Positions 52,384-61,298 are shown, counted from the first letter of the stretch. The stretch is DNA of 64,000 nucleotides from Pokkaliibacter sp046614695 (GCF_046614695.1 NZ_JBKKHQ010000013.1:248001-312000); one strand, 5' to 3'. The notes: generated from the sequence alone by a model not told the origin. Numbers and translations: made by a program.

Positions 52384-52871
52384 CACGCTTACTGCCTTCA
52401 CCCTTTTTCAGCCTGGTACTGCTGCTGACCTGGCTGGCCCTGAATAACTCAGTTGCACTGGGCCATTGGGTGCTGGGGGCCATCATCGGCTTTGGTCTGC
52501 CGATTCTGCTGCGCCCGTTGATGGACCAGCGCACCTATATCCGCTCCTTCAACGGCATGCTGCGCTTTATTCTCAACCTGCTGTATGACGTGGTGATCGC
52601 CAACTTTGAAGTCGCCATTCGGGTACTGCGCTCACCCAAACGCCTGCAACCGGCGTTTATTCGTTTCCCGCTGGAGCTGACCCACGATCTGCCCATCACC
52701 GTGCTGGCCTCCACCATTTCCCTGACTCCCGGCACCGTCAGCGCAGATATCACCGAGGATCGCCGGTTTCTGGTGATCCACGTGCTGGATCTGCAGGAGG
52801 ATGAAGAAACATTGATCGCAGGCCTTAAAAAGCGCTACGAAGCCCCACTCAAGGAGATCTTCGCATGCTGA
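52380..52871 (+). CDS. phaE: Mrp/Pha antiporter subunit E
   Basis: This 163-residue protein has two to three N-terminal membrane helices (about 8-45 and 60-80), then the conserved PITVLASTISLTPGTVSADI and a soluble C-terminus (about 110-163), as in MrpE. It starts four bases inside phaD. Confidence 0.93.
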   Translation: MTRLLPSPFFSLVLLLTWLALNNSVALGHWVLGAIIGFGLPILLRPLMDQRTYIRSFNGMLRFILNLLYDVVIANFEVAIRVLRSPKRLQPAFIRFPLELTHDLPITVLASTISLTPGTVSADITEDRRFLVIHVLDLQEDEETLIAGLKKRYEAPLKEIFAC

Positions 52872-53134
52872 AAACCGTCCTTCTGATCGTCATGCTGATG
52901 GTGACACTGGCGCTGATCCTGAACCTCTGGCGCATGTTTAAAGGCCCGGATGTCGCGGATCGTTTACTGGCGCTTGATACGCTTTACATCAATGCCATTG
53001 CGCTGATCGTGCTCTTTGGTCTGTGGCGGGACAGCTCCTTCTATTTTGAGGCGGCATTGCTCATCGCCTTACTGGGCTTTATCAGTACGGTGGCCCTGTG
53101 CAAATACCTGCTTCGCGGCGACATCATCGAGTAA
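52865..53134 (+). CDS. phaF: Mrp/Pha antiporter subunit F
   Basis: This 89-residue protein has three membrane helices (about 2-22, 35-55, 60-82) and the signature RMFKGPDVADRLLALDTL between helices 1 and 2. Length and order match MrpF. It overlaps phaE by seven bases. Confidence 0.93.
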   Translation: MLKTVLLIVMLMVTLALILNLWRMFKGPDVADRLLALDTLYINAIALIVLFGLWRDSSFYFEAALLIALLGFISTVALCKYLLRGDIIE

Positions 53135-53143
53135 GGAGTGATC

Positions 53144-53551
53144 ATGAGTCTGTGGATAGAAATACTGATCGCGGCGCTACTTCTGATCGGCGGCGTCTTT
53201 ACCCTGATCGGTGCTTACGGTCTGGTGCGCCTGCCGGATTTTTACACGCGCCTGCACGCACCGACCAAAGCCACTACCTTAGGCCTCGGAGCCATCCTGA
53301 TTGCGTCGATGATCGGCGTATCGGTTGAACATGGCGGCATTAGCGTCCATGAAGTGCTGATCACGCTGTTCCTGTTTATCACCGCACCGGTCAGCGCCCA
53401 CATGCTGGCCCGCACCGGTATTCACATGGGCACCGAACCTGTGGAAAAAACCCGCCATGCCGATGACCGTTTTATCGCTGCGGGCTTGCAACACCGGGGG
53501 AATCCATCGGTTCTGCCGAACGATCCCCCCGAGAGCGCGCCAAAAGAATAA
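53144..53551 (+). CDS. phaG: Mrp/Pha antiporter subunit G
   Basis: This 135-residue protein has three membrane helices (about 4-26, 40-58, 65-85) and MrpG hallmarks GAYGLVRLPDFYTRLHAPTK and FLFITAPVSAHMLAR. A polar tail of about 45 residues follows. ATG 53144 has AAGGAG upstream and is preferred to GTG 53138. It is the last gene of the operon. I see no clear terminator before the next gene. Confidence 0.93.
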   Translation: MSLWIEILIAALLLIGGVFTLIGAYGLVRLPDFYTRLHAPTKATTLGLGAILIASMIGVSVEHGGISVHEVLITLFLFITAPVSAHMLARTGIHMGTEPVEKTRHADDRFIAAGLQHRGNPSVLPNDPPESAPKE

Positions 53552-53706
53552 CTTTTCACGGCGACAGGCCTTCCTCAGGTTTCAGTGATAAGGAGCTGTG
53601 CCATACTCACAGCCTCGGACAGCCCTGCGTGAGCTGTCAGTTTTCGCCAAGAAGAGCGCATACACCGCTTTAAGCCCATGCGCCCTCGGCACAATCAGGT
53701 CGAGCC

Positions 53707-54960
53707 ATGCGTAATATTCTGGTTATTGAAGACAGCCCACTGGTGCTGAAAGTACTCTCCCGGCAATTCAGCCTGGAACGTGGTCTGTCGCCCATTCTTT
53801 GCGCCTCTTATGCCGAAGCCAAGCTGATGCTGGAAACCTCGGCAGAACTCTTTGATGCCGCCATCGCCGACCTGAACCTGCCCGATGCGCCAAACGGCGA
53901 AATCGTTGATCTTATTCTTGCCCATCAGGTGCCCTGTATTGTGCTGACCGGTCAGTACGATGAGCAGCGCCGTGATGATTTCTTTATGAAAGGCGTCGTC
54001 GATTACGTCATTAAAGAAAGCCAGTTCTCTTATGATTATGTGTTCCAGCTGATCCACCGTCTGGAGAAAAACCGCAAGATCAAGGTACTGGTCGCCGAGG
54101 ATTCCTCCTCTGCCCGTCACTTTATTACCCGCGTACTGGATTCCCACCGCTACCAGATTCTGGAAGTGGAAGATGGCCTTTCCGCCCTGAGCGAACTGGA
54201 AAAGCATCAGGATATTGACCTCTTGATCATCGACCATGACATGCCAGGCATGCTGGGTTTTGAGGTGGTCAAACGGGTGCGCCACAAGATGAAGCGCGAC
54301 ATCATGATCCTCGGGATTTCTGCCGATCCGAAAGGTTCCCTGAGCGCGATGTTTATTAAGCACGGGGCCGATGATTTCCTGCGTAAACCTTTCTGTGCTG
54401 AAGAGCTGACCTGCCGCGTCATGACCATGGTGGAACGCCGGGAAATGACCCAGGCGTTGCGTCAGGCGGCGCTGTTTGACTCCCTGACCGGCCTCTACAA
54501 CCGCCGCGCTTTCTTCAGTGAAGGTAAACGCGTGCTGGCCAGCGCAGTGCAGTCAAAAAGTGACATTAGCGTGGCGATTCTGGATATCGACTTCTTCAAG
54601 CTGATCAATGACAGCCTTGGCCATGCCGCAGGCGACAATGCCCTCAAGCTCTTTGCCAAGGCCCTGCGTGAACATTGCCCGAATGACACCCTGGTGCGCC
54701 TTGGCGGCGAGGAATTTGGCCTCCTGAGCCGTGACTCCGGCGAGCAGGTTGAGCAGCGCCTGAACGGGTTGCGTGACCACTGCACCCGGATGCGGTATGT
54801 CTCCGCAGCACAGGTACCACTGAACTTTTCTGCCGGCATCTATACCGCCGCCGATCTCTCCCTTGAGCAGATGATGCTGCACGCCGACAAGCTGCTGTAT
54901 GAAGCCAAGGAGCACGGTCGTCAGCAGACTCGTCGCAATGAAAGTGTGGCCACCAGCTAG
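53707..54960 (+). CDS. Double-receiver GGDEF response regulator
   Basis: This is a 417-residue protein. Receiver 1 (about 1-120) has its Asp in AAIADLNLPD and Lys in YVIKES. Receiver 2 (about 125-245) has Asp in LLIIDHDMPGMLG and a normal KPF. The GGDEF domain (about 255-410) reads RLGGEEFGLL, an active form, but lacks the I-site Arg (CPND). Two receivers could integrate two kinases. No kinase is adjacent, so it is an orphan. Start ATG 53707 directly follows a long 155-base gap after phaG. Confidence 0.92.
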   Translation: MRNILVIEDSPLVLKVLSRQFSLERGLSPILCASYAEAKLMLETSAELFDAAIADLNLPDAPNGEIVDLILAHQVPCIVLTGQYDEQRRDDFFMKGVVDYVIKESQFSYDYVFQLIHRLEKNRKIKVLVAEDSSSARHFITRVLDSHRYQILEVEDGLSALSELEKHQDIDLLIIDHDMPGMLGFEVVKRVRHKMKRDIMILGISADPKGSLSAMFIKHGADDFLRKPFCAEELTCRVMTMVERREMTQALRQAALFDSLTGLYNRRAFFSEGKRVLASAVQSKSDISVAILDIDFFKLINDSLGHAAGDNALKLFAKALREHCPNDTLVRLGGEEFGLLSRDSGEQVEQRLNGLRDHCTRMRYVSAAQVPLNFSAGIYTAADLSLEQMMLHADKLLYEAKEHGRQQTRRNESVATS

Positions 54961-55125
54961 CTGAGCGATTCTTACTGACGCGTTCCCTCCACTTGTCAGC
55001 CATTTCGCCGCTTTACCTGTCTTATCGGCACCATCATCACTGCGTTGCCGAAGAAAACTGTCACATCCTCATTATCTGAAAGGCGTATACTGACGGCTTA
55101 TTCTTCTGCCCTGGGAGCGCGCCTC

Positions 55126-55929
55126 ATGACCCGTCGTCTGATCGTCAGTGATATGGATAAAACCCTGCTCAATGCCGATCACGCCCTGGCGCCTCTGACC
55201 CTGCAAACCCTGCGTGAACTTCATGCGCTGGGCCATGTGATTACTCTGGCTTCAGGCCGCCATCATCAGGATCTTGCCAGCTATCGCCAGCAGCTGGGCT
55301 TTCCCACCTACGTGATCAGCAGTAACGGCGCGCATCTGTATCAGCCTGATGATCAGCTCATCAGCGAAACCCTTATCGAGCCTGAGCTGGTCAAAGCCGC
55401 CAGTGCGCTGCCACTGGACGAAGCCATCGGTATGAGCATCTATACCCGTGATGGCTGGCTGATTAACCGCCCGGACCCGGAGCTGGCCGAACTGCATCAG
55501 CACACCGCCTTTCGCTATGAAGTGACGCCCGGTATCTACGGTTACGACGGTGATGATGCGGCCAAATTGCTCTATGCCGGTACGCCGGAGCAACTGGCCG
55601 TTCAGGAAGGCCGACTGCGGGAAAACTTCGAGGGCAAGCTGCACATTACCTACTCTCAGCCCCACTATCTGGAAGTGATGGCCCCCGGCGTTAACAAAGG
55701 CACCGCCCTGTCACGTCTGTTGGAAGAGCTGAGCCTGACCACCGCGGATTGCCATGTGTTTGGCGATAATCTGAACGATCTGGAAATGCTGCAACTGGCC
55801 GATCATGCTCACGTCATGGCCAATGCGCATCCGCAGCTGGCAGGCCAGATTCCCCATGCGAAAATCATCGGCCACCATGATGAAGAAGGCGTCGCCCGTC
55901 AGTTACGCGCCAGCTTTAACCTCGACTAA
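55126..55929 (+). CDS. Cof-type HAD phosphatase
   Basis: This 267-residue HAD hydrolase of the Cof/YbiV group begins RRLIVSDMDKTLLN, with the two catalytic Asp in SDMDKT. ASGRHHQDL is motif II, KG(T/A) is in NKGTALSRLL, and FGDNLNDLEML is motif IV. A C2b cap lies between about 85 and 185. Substrates are usually sugar or nucleotide phosphates. ATG 55126 has GGGAG upstream; an earlier start at 55045 is unlikely. It is convergent with the AraC gene, 27 bases apart. Confidence 0.9.
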   Translation: MTRRLIVSDMDKTLLNADHALAPLTLQTLRELHALGHVITLASGRHHQDLASYRQQLGFPTYVISSNGAHLYQPDDQLISETLIEPELVKAASALPLDEAIGMSIYTRDGWLINRPDPELAELHQHTAFRYEVTPGIYGYDGDDAAKLLYAGTPEQLAVQEGRLRENFEGKLHITYSQPHYLEVMAPGVNKGTALSRLLEELSLTTADCHVFGDNLNDLEMLQLADHAHVMANAHPQLAGQIPHAKIIGHHDEEGVARQLRASFNLD

Positions 55930-55956
55930 TACCGTAAAAACCACTCATCTTCCTTG

Positions 55957-56919
55957 TCAGTGAGAAGCCACATAACGTTGTGGCTCCTCTTTTGGCGGCA
56001 GCGCATAGGCGCTACGAAGCCGCTCGGCTTCCTGCCGTGGCGCCAGGCCAAATAAACGCCGAAACTCCCGCGAGAACTGTGATGGGCTTTCATAGCCCAC
56101 CGCATGGCTGGCCTGAGCCGCCGACATCCTTTCATGCAGCATCAGCAAGCGCGCCTGATGCAATCGCGTCATCTTCACGTACTGCATCGGTGAATAGCGG
56201 GTAACGCTTTTGAAATGCTGATAAAAACTCGGCTCACTCATCCCAACCAGCGAGGCCAGAGTTGTCACCTCCAGCGCCTCAGCGTAGTGATGATGAATAT
56301 GCTCCAGCACCTGGGCAATTCGGCCAAAATGGCTGTGCTGCACCATCGCCTGTTGTAATTGCCGGCGTTGCTCACCACAGAGCACCCGGTAATAGACTTC
56401 TGCCAGCGCCGCTTCCCCAAGCATCCGGGCTTCCATAGGATCAAGCAAGACTCGGAGTAACCGCTCAAGGCTGGCTGATAAGGCGGCATCCATCGTGGAA
56501 GCCATCATTGCGGAGGCCACCGGCATTGCCTCAATGGCCACTGAAACGTCCTGCCCGGCACTAAGATGCTGCTGCGCCCGCTCCATTTTCGCGAGGATCG
56601 TCGCAGCCAGAGGGATGTCCAGCTGGCAGTAAAGCGCCAATAAAGGCTCCTGCGCCGATGCCTCGGTTTCCATGGAAAAAGGAATGGGCAAGGTGACTGC
56701 CAGAAATTGGCCCTCTCCGTAGACGTAGCAATCATCGCCCCAATAACCGCGTTTACAGCCCTGAAAGACAAACACGATCCCCGGATCATAGAGTACCGGC
56801 GTATGGGTTAAGGGGCGATTGGAGCGCAATAAACGAAGGGATGGCAAAGCCGTCAGGTTATAGCCTTCCTCCGGCGCCAGCTGCTCGGCCAGTGTTTTCA
56901 GAGTGAGTTCAGCTACCAT
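55957..56919 (-). CDS. AraC-family regulator with AraC_N domain
   Basis: This is a 320-residue regulator. The N-terminal half is the AraC_N sensing domain (VFVFQGCKRGYWGDDCYVYG, FLAVTLPIPFSMETEAS). The C-terminal half has two helix-turn-helix motifs (TTLASLVGMSEPSFYQHFKS and ASHAVGYESPSQFSREFRR). It is divergent from an SDR gene with a palindrome between, the standard layout for an activator of the neighbouring oxidoreductase. Confidence 0.92.
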   Translation of the reverse strand: MVAELTLKTLAEQLAPEEGYNLTALPSLRLLRSNRPLTHTPVLYDPGIVFVFQGCKRGYWGDDCYVYGEGQFLAVTLPIPFSMETEASAQEPLLALYCQLDIPLAATILAKMERAQQHLSAGQDVSVAIEAMPVASAMMASTMDAALSASLERLLRVLLDPMEARMLGEAALAEVYYRVLCGEQRRQLQQAMVQHSHFGRIAQVLEHIHHHYAEALEVTTLASLVGMSEPSFYQHFKSVTRYSPMQYVKMTRLHQARLLMLHERMSAAQASHAVGYESPSQFSREFRRLFGLAPRQEAERLRSAYALPPKEEPQRYVASH

Positions 56920-57025
56920 AAAAATCTGCCCTGCCAGACCAGCACAATGGATGAATTGCCAAGCTTAATCCGAGGCAAAACTGCTGCAAGTAAAAAATAA
57001 GACTTTATAGTTTTAGGCAATTTAT

Positions 57026-57039
57026 ACCGAGTATTCGGT
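57026..57039. promoter_or_regulatory. Palindrome between the araC-like and SDR genes
   Basis: ACCGA-GTAT-TCGGT is a perfect 5+5 dyad. CATAAT 15 bases further on (57055-57060) could be the SDR -10, so the dyad lies in the -35 region, a usual place for an AraC activator site. Confidence 0.45.
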
Positions 57040-57104
57040 CTTATTCGAACAGCTCATAATCTCTAGCATGGCTTCTGTCGTTAACACAGAGGAAAAGATG
57101 ATCC

Positions 57105-57938
57105 ATGGCGAACAAGACCCTACTTATCACCGGCGTCAGCAGCGGCTTTGGCGAAGCCCTGGCAAAAGCAGCTCTTGAGGCTGGTCACAACGTACTGGGA
57201 ACCGTACGCCGGGAAGAAGACCGGCAACGCTTTTGTGCCCTGTCGGCCAAAGCCAAGGGCGTTCTGCTCGATCTTGGCAACAGCGAGCAGATAATTCCGA
57301 CGGTGCAGTCCTTTATTGCCGAACACGGCCCCGTGGATGTGCTGGTCAATAATGCGGGTTACGGTCATGAGGGCGTGCTGGAAGAATCGCCTCTTTCGGC
57401 GATGAAAGCGCAGTTTGAAGTGAATGTCTTTGCAGCCGTGGCGATGATTCAGGCATGCCTGCCCGGTTTTCGCCAGCAGGGCCACGGCCATATTCTTAAT
57501 ATCACGTCCATGGGCGGCTTTATCACCATGCCGGGGATTGCCTATTACTGCGGCAGCAAGTTCGCCCTGCAGGGCATCTCGGAGGTGCTGAGTGATGAGC
57601 TGGCACCGCTGGGGATTCATGTAACGGCGGTGATGCCTGGCTCATTTCGCACCGATTGGGCAGGCCGCTCAATGCAGCGCTCACCGCGCTCTATTGCCGA
57701 CTATGACGGCATCTTTGACCCCATCCGTGAGGCTCGTCAGCAAAAAAGCGGCAAGCAAAATGGAGACCCGGCCAAAGCAGCACAAGCAATGTTGTCCATT
57801 CTGGAGGAAGCACAGCCACCGGCCCAGCTGGTACTGGGCAGCGATGCATTGTCACTGATGCGAAAGAAACTCACCGCCTATGAAACCACGCTGGAGCAAT
57901 GGCAAGGTCTCAGTCAAAGCACGGACAATCCGCTCTGA
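57105..57938 (+). CDS. Short-chain dehydrogenase/reductase
   Basis: This 277-residue classical SDR has the nucleotide motif TGVSSGFGEAL near residue 9, VNNAGYG near 84, catalytic Ser in ITSMGG (about 134) and YYCGSK (Tyr/Lys about 147-151). The VRREED segment favours NADP. It is likely induced by the divergent AraC regulator. Substrate unknown. Confidence 0.9.
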   Translation: MANKTLLITGVSSGFGEALAKAALEAGHNVLGTVRREEDRQRFCALSAKAKGVLLDLGNSEQIIPTVQSFIAEHGPVDVLVNNAGYGHEGVLEESPLSAMKAQFEVNVFAAVAMIQACLPGFRQQGHGHILNITSMGGFITMPGIAYYCGSKFALQGISEVLSDELAPLGIHVTAVMPGSFRTDWAGRSMQRSPRSIADYDGIFDPIREARQQKSGKQNGDPAKAAQAMLSILEEAQPPAQLVLGSDALSLMRKKLTAYETTLEQWQGLSQSTDNPL

Positions 57939-57971
57939 TCAGGCATCAGGGGCAATAAAGCAGACCGCCGC

Positions 57972-58592
57972 TCAATGGCGGCGGCTGTTCAGGGAAATAA
58001 CGTTATCGGGGGAGCCGCTCAGGGCGTGGGCTTTGATCTGCTGATAACTGAACTCCAGCATGCCAAGCCAACTTTCCGAGAACAGCTGCAGCGGACGGAA
58101 ACCGCGGGATGAACCACCCCGGTGGCGCTCCACATCATTCACGCGCAAGCCAAAATTGAAGGCATCTTCCTGACTCCTGGGAAGATGGCCGAGTTTTTTG
58201 GTTTCCTCTTCCAGATGCTGGGACACATCACGCAAATGCGCCATCACACTGGCATCGTAACCCTGACGGTACACCTGCTGAATGCTTAGCTGGTCTACCA
58301 ATGCGCCGAGTACGTCTTTGGTGCTGTTGTCATCCAGCATGCACACAGCCAGCACTTCGCGCCATAAACGCTCCCTGAACAGCTCAGGGAAATGGCTGAT
58401 ATCGTCAAAATCGACATCCGTAAACAGCATGACGTAACGGCTGTACTCTTCCATCGCCAGCACACAGCGGCCCTGCGGCAATGTCACCAGATGGGCATAC
58501 CAGTGCATACCATCAGGCTGAATATCCAGCTCGGCAGACAAAATCGGCTTCATATTGCCCGCCAATGCCTTGCTCAGATAAATCTGGATCAT
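57972..58592 (-). CDS. DUF6933-like protein
   Basis: This is a 206-residue soluble protein. It opens MIQIYLSKALAGNMKP, then DGMHWYAHLVTLPQGRCVLA, and FTDVDFDDISHFPELFRERL, a pattern I associate with DUF6933, a small toxin- or plasmid-linked family of unknown role. ATG 58592 has AGGAG upstream; the frame is open to 58694. It is a single gene, convergent with the SDR 33 bases away. Confidence 0.7.
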   Translation of the reverse strand: MIQIYLSKALAGNMKPILSAELDIQPDGMHWYAHLVTLPQGRCVLAMEEYSRYVMLFTDVDFDDISHFPELFRERLWREVLAVCMLDDNSTKDVLGALVDQLSIQQVYRQGYDASVMAHLRDVSQHLEEETKKLGHLPRSQEDAFNFGLRVNDVERHRGGSSRGFRPLQLFSESWLGMLEFSYQQIKAHALSGSPDNVISLNSRRH

Positions 58593-58891
58593 TGCGTTCT
58601 CCTGTTCATTCAGCGCCACGGCAGAGTCATCACGCCCTGTGGCCGCCCTGATAGTCTCTACCCTAGCCGATCCCGCGACAGGCTTCATCCGCATTTTGCA
58701 GTCTCCCTGCCACCCTTCGACAGAAAACAGCTGCGATTAACCGAAACCTTCATTAACAGCCTGAAGGATTTAGCGGGTACGTAGCGGGCAAAAAATCCCC
58801 AAGAGTCTACACAGGTGCCATGACAAAACCGTGGCAGCCGTTTTACCAAGGATTCCCCACGCGGGAAAAGGTCATGATGATAGGAGGAGTT

Positions 58892-59473
58892 ATGTCGACT
58901 CAGACAACTGACAAACAGCTTAATCGCAAGAAAATCGCCGTACTGGTTACAGATGGCTTTGAGCAGATTGAGCTGACCTCACCCATCAAAGCATTGAAAG
59001 AAGCGGGCGCCACTGTGGATATCATTTCGCCCAAGAAAGGACAGGTCAAAGGCTGGAAGTTCACTGAATGGGGCGATTCTTTCGCTGTGGATAAAGCCCT
59101 CTCGGAAGCCAATGCCAAAGACTACGATGGCTTAGTGCTGCCGGGCGGAGTGATTAACCCTGACAGTCTGCGTACTGAGGCTAAAGCCATTACCTTCACC
59201 CAGTCATTCTTCAGCGATGGCAAACCCATTGCCGCTATCTGCCATGGTCCGCAGCTGCTTATCGAAACCGGGGCACTGCAAGGTAGAACACTGACTTCGT
59301 TTCAGTCACTGAAAACGGACCTGAAAAATGCTGGTGCGCGCTGGGAAGACAGAGAAGTTGTCACTGATAAAGGCCTGGTGACTTCCAGAACGCCGGAAGA
59401 TCTTCCCGCCTTCAACCGGAAAATGGTGGAAGAGTTTCGTGAAGGCACTCACGCCGGCCAGAGAACCTTATAA
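58892..59473 (+). CDS. DJ-1/PfpI-family protein
   Basis: This 193-residue protein of the YhbO/PfpI group has the nucleophile-elbow Cys in AAICHGPQLLIETG near residue 119, Glu in DGFEQIELTSP, and LPGGVINPDSLR. Members deglycate or protect macromolecules during oxidative and carbonyl stress. ATG 58892 has a strong AGGAGG site and removes 24 unconserved residues. It ends at a clear terminator. Confidence 0.92.
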   Translation: MSTQTTDKQLNRKKIAVLVTDGFEQIELTSPIKALKEAGATVDIISPKKGQVKGWKFTEWGDSFAVDKALSEANAKDYDGLVLPGGVINPDSLRTEAKAITFTQSFFSDGKPIAAICHGPQLLIETGALQGRTLTSFQSLKTDLKNAGARWEDREVVTDKGLVTSRTPEDLPAFNRKMVEEFREGTHAGQRTL

Positions 59474-59499
59474 ATTCACTCTCTCTGGTTCAGGCAGAA

Positions 59500-59526
59500 A
59501 CCGCGCTGGTTAGCGCGGTTTTCTTT
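59500..59526 (+). terminator. Terminator after the DJ-1 family gene
   Basis: AACCGCGC (59500-59507), loop TGGTTA, GCGCGGTT (59514-59521), then TCTTTT. Confidence 0.82.
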
Positions 59527-59541
59527 TGCCCTCAGAAAACC

Positions 59542-59739
59542 TCAGGCGGCCAGAGGAATTCTGGCGATCACCTTGATCTCGAAATCAAAACCCGCCAACC
59601 AGTTCACGCCCACCGCGGTCCAGTTAGGATAAGGCGCCTCACCCAGCACCTGCTCACGCACGGCCATCACGGTGCCTATCTGCGCTTCCGGGTCTGTATG
59701 AAAAGTCGTGACATCCACCACATCGTCCAGGCTGCAGCC
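59542..59739 (-). pseudogene. ridA-family remnant (3' half only)
   Basis: The reverse strand encodes LDDVVDVTTFHTDPEAQ, VREQVLGEAPYPNWTAVGV and a C-terminus EIKVIARIPLAA with stop at 59542-59544. This is the second half of a Rid/YjgF deaminase-like protein, about 65 codons of the usual 125-130. The active-site Arg region normally in the C-terminal half is altered (VGVNWLAG). The 5' half is missing: the reading breaks off at about 59739, where it meets the 3' end of a tetR-like gene on the other strand. Confidence 0.8.
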
Positions 59740-59856
59740 GCGGCCCGACTCATTAACGGCGCCGCGCTCTGGATCGCCGCCAGTGAAGAGCCGGAAGCCA
59801 CCGTCGGCAAAGCCGTCGATGCGTTTATGCTGCTGGCGCAGGGGTTACTGGCCTAA
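59737..59856 (+). pseudogene. tetR-family regulator remnant (3' end only)
   Basis: Forty codons read AAARLINGAALWIAAS and end VDAFMLLAQGLLA with TAA at 59854-59856. This is a typical C-terminal helix pair of a TetR regulator, with no helix-turn-helix or start in front. It begins exactly where the reverse-strand ridA fragment stops, pointing away from it, so a divergent tetR/ridA pair lost both 5' halves and the shared promoter in one deletion. Confidence 0.65.
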
Positions 59857-59860
59857 AGCT

Positions 59861-61237
59861 TTATTTTCCGATACAGAACGAGCTAAAGATGCGCCCAAGC
59901 AGATCATCCGGACGGAACTCGCCGGTGATTTCGCTCAGGGTATCCTGCGCCAAGCGCAAGTCTTCAGCGAGTAACTCACCTGCACCGTAACCTGCCAATT
60001 GCAGACGCCCTTCTTCCATCGCCTGAGCCGCACGCTCCAGTGCATCCAGGTGGCGACGTCGGGCGATAAAGCCGCCTTCGGTGGTGCTGTCAAAGCCCAT
60101 GCAGTCTTTGAGGTGCTGGCGCAGCGCATCCATGCCCTCGCCGTTGTGGGCAGAAAGGCGAATCACTGGCGTGTCACCAGTTGTGGATAAACCTGCCGCT
60201 TCACCGCTTTGGTCGATCTTGTTACGCACCAGGGTGAGCTTGCTGCTATCTGGTAAAGTATCCACAACCCCTTCGGCTTCCAGTGCCGCCCAGATCGCTT
60301 CTGGAGACTGATCAGCCTGGCGTTGTGAATCAACCACCAACATGATGCGATCGGCGTCTCTGATCGCCTGCCAGGCGCGCTGAACGCCAATACGCTCCAC
60401 CTGGTCTTCTGTTTCACGCAAACCGGCCGTGTCGATGATGTGAAGCGGCATACCATCGATCTGGATCTGCTCTTTGAGGATATCCCGCGTGGTGCCTTCA
60501 ATATCGGTGACAATCGCCGACTCCCGGCCCGACAAGGCATTCAGCAGGCTGGATTTACCGGCATTCGGACGCCCGGCAATCACCACTGTCATGCCTTCGC
60601 GTAAAATAGCGCCTTGCGTGGCTTCGGCCAGAATCGCAGCCAACTCGTTCTGCAACAGTTGTAGCTGACCGGCAACATGGCCATCCGCCAGAAAGTCGAT
60701 TTCTTCTTCAGGAAAATCTATCGCCGCTTCAACGTAGATACGCAGCTGTATCAGCCCTTCTACCAGTTGCTGTACACGGGCAGAGAAAGCTCCCTGCAAT
60801 GAGCGTAATGCACAGCGCGCCGCCTGTTCTGAAGCGGCATCGATCAGGTCAGCGATAGCTTCGGCCTGCGCCAGATCCAGCTTGTCATTGAGAAAGGCCC
60901 GCTCGGAGAACTCACCCGGGCGAGCCAGTCGCGCACCGAGCTTGAGTAAACGCTTAAGGAGTAAATCCAGTACAACAGGGCCACCATGACCTTGCAGCTC
61001 AAGGACATCTTCACCTGTGAAGGAGTTCGGGTTGGGGAAAAAAATCGCCAGTCCCTGATCAAGCTCAAGTCCATTGTCATCAAGAAAAGGCGTGTAGTGG
61101 GCATAACGTGCCCTGGGGATAAAACCAATCATGGCTTCGGCGATACTGGCAGCTCTTGGCCCAGAAACACGAAGAATGCCGACGCCACCCCGTCCGGGCG
61201 GCGTTGCCTGGGCAACAATGGTATCGGTATCCAGCAC
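59861..61237 (-). CDS. mnmE: tRNA modification GTPase
   Basis: This is a 458-residue partner of MnmG in making cmnm5U34. The N-terminal tetrahydrofolate domain (about 1-118) starts MLDTDTIVAQATPPGRGGVG. The G domain (about 215-380) has GRPNAGKSSLLN, DIEGTTRD and DTAGLRET. The C-terminal motif FCIGK has the conserved Cys. It lies after yidC, separated by a terminator. Its usual neighbour mnmG is 39.5 kb away. Confidence 0.98.
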   Translation of the reverse strand: MLDTDTIVAQATPPGRGGVGILRVSGPRAASIAEAMIGFIPRARYAHYTPFLDDNGLELDQGLAIFFPNPNSFTGEDVLELQGHGGPVVLDLLLKRLLKLGARLARPGEFSERAFLNDKLDLAQAEAIADLIDAASEQAARCALRSLQGAFSARVQQLVEGLIQLRIYVEAAIDFPEEEIDFLADGHVAGQLQLLQNELAAILAEATQGAILREGMTVVIAGRPNAGKSSLLNALSGRESAIVTDIEGTTRDILKEQIQIDGMPLHIIDTAGLRETEDQVERIGVQRAWQAIRDADRIMLVVDSQRQADQSPEAIWAALEAEGVVDTLPDSSKLTLVRNKIDQSGEAAGLSTTGDTPVIRLSAHNGEGMDALRQHLKDCMGFDSTTEGGFIARRRHLDALERAAQAMEEGRLQLAGYGAGELLAEDLRLAQDTLSEITGEFRPDDLLGRIFSSFCIGK

Positions 61238-61289
61238 TGCCGAGCTCCTATTTTATCCACGACATGATCAAAAAACGCATTATGCCTGA

Positions 61290-61298
61290 TTATCCACA
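61290..61298 (+). promoter_or_regulatory. Consensus DnaA box between yidC and mnmE
   Basis: TTATCCACA is an exact match to the strong DnaA site, and TTATCCACG lies at 61253-61261. Both are in the mnmE upstream region, so DnaA could influence mnmE transcription. Confidence 0.45.
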
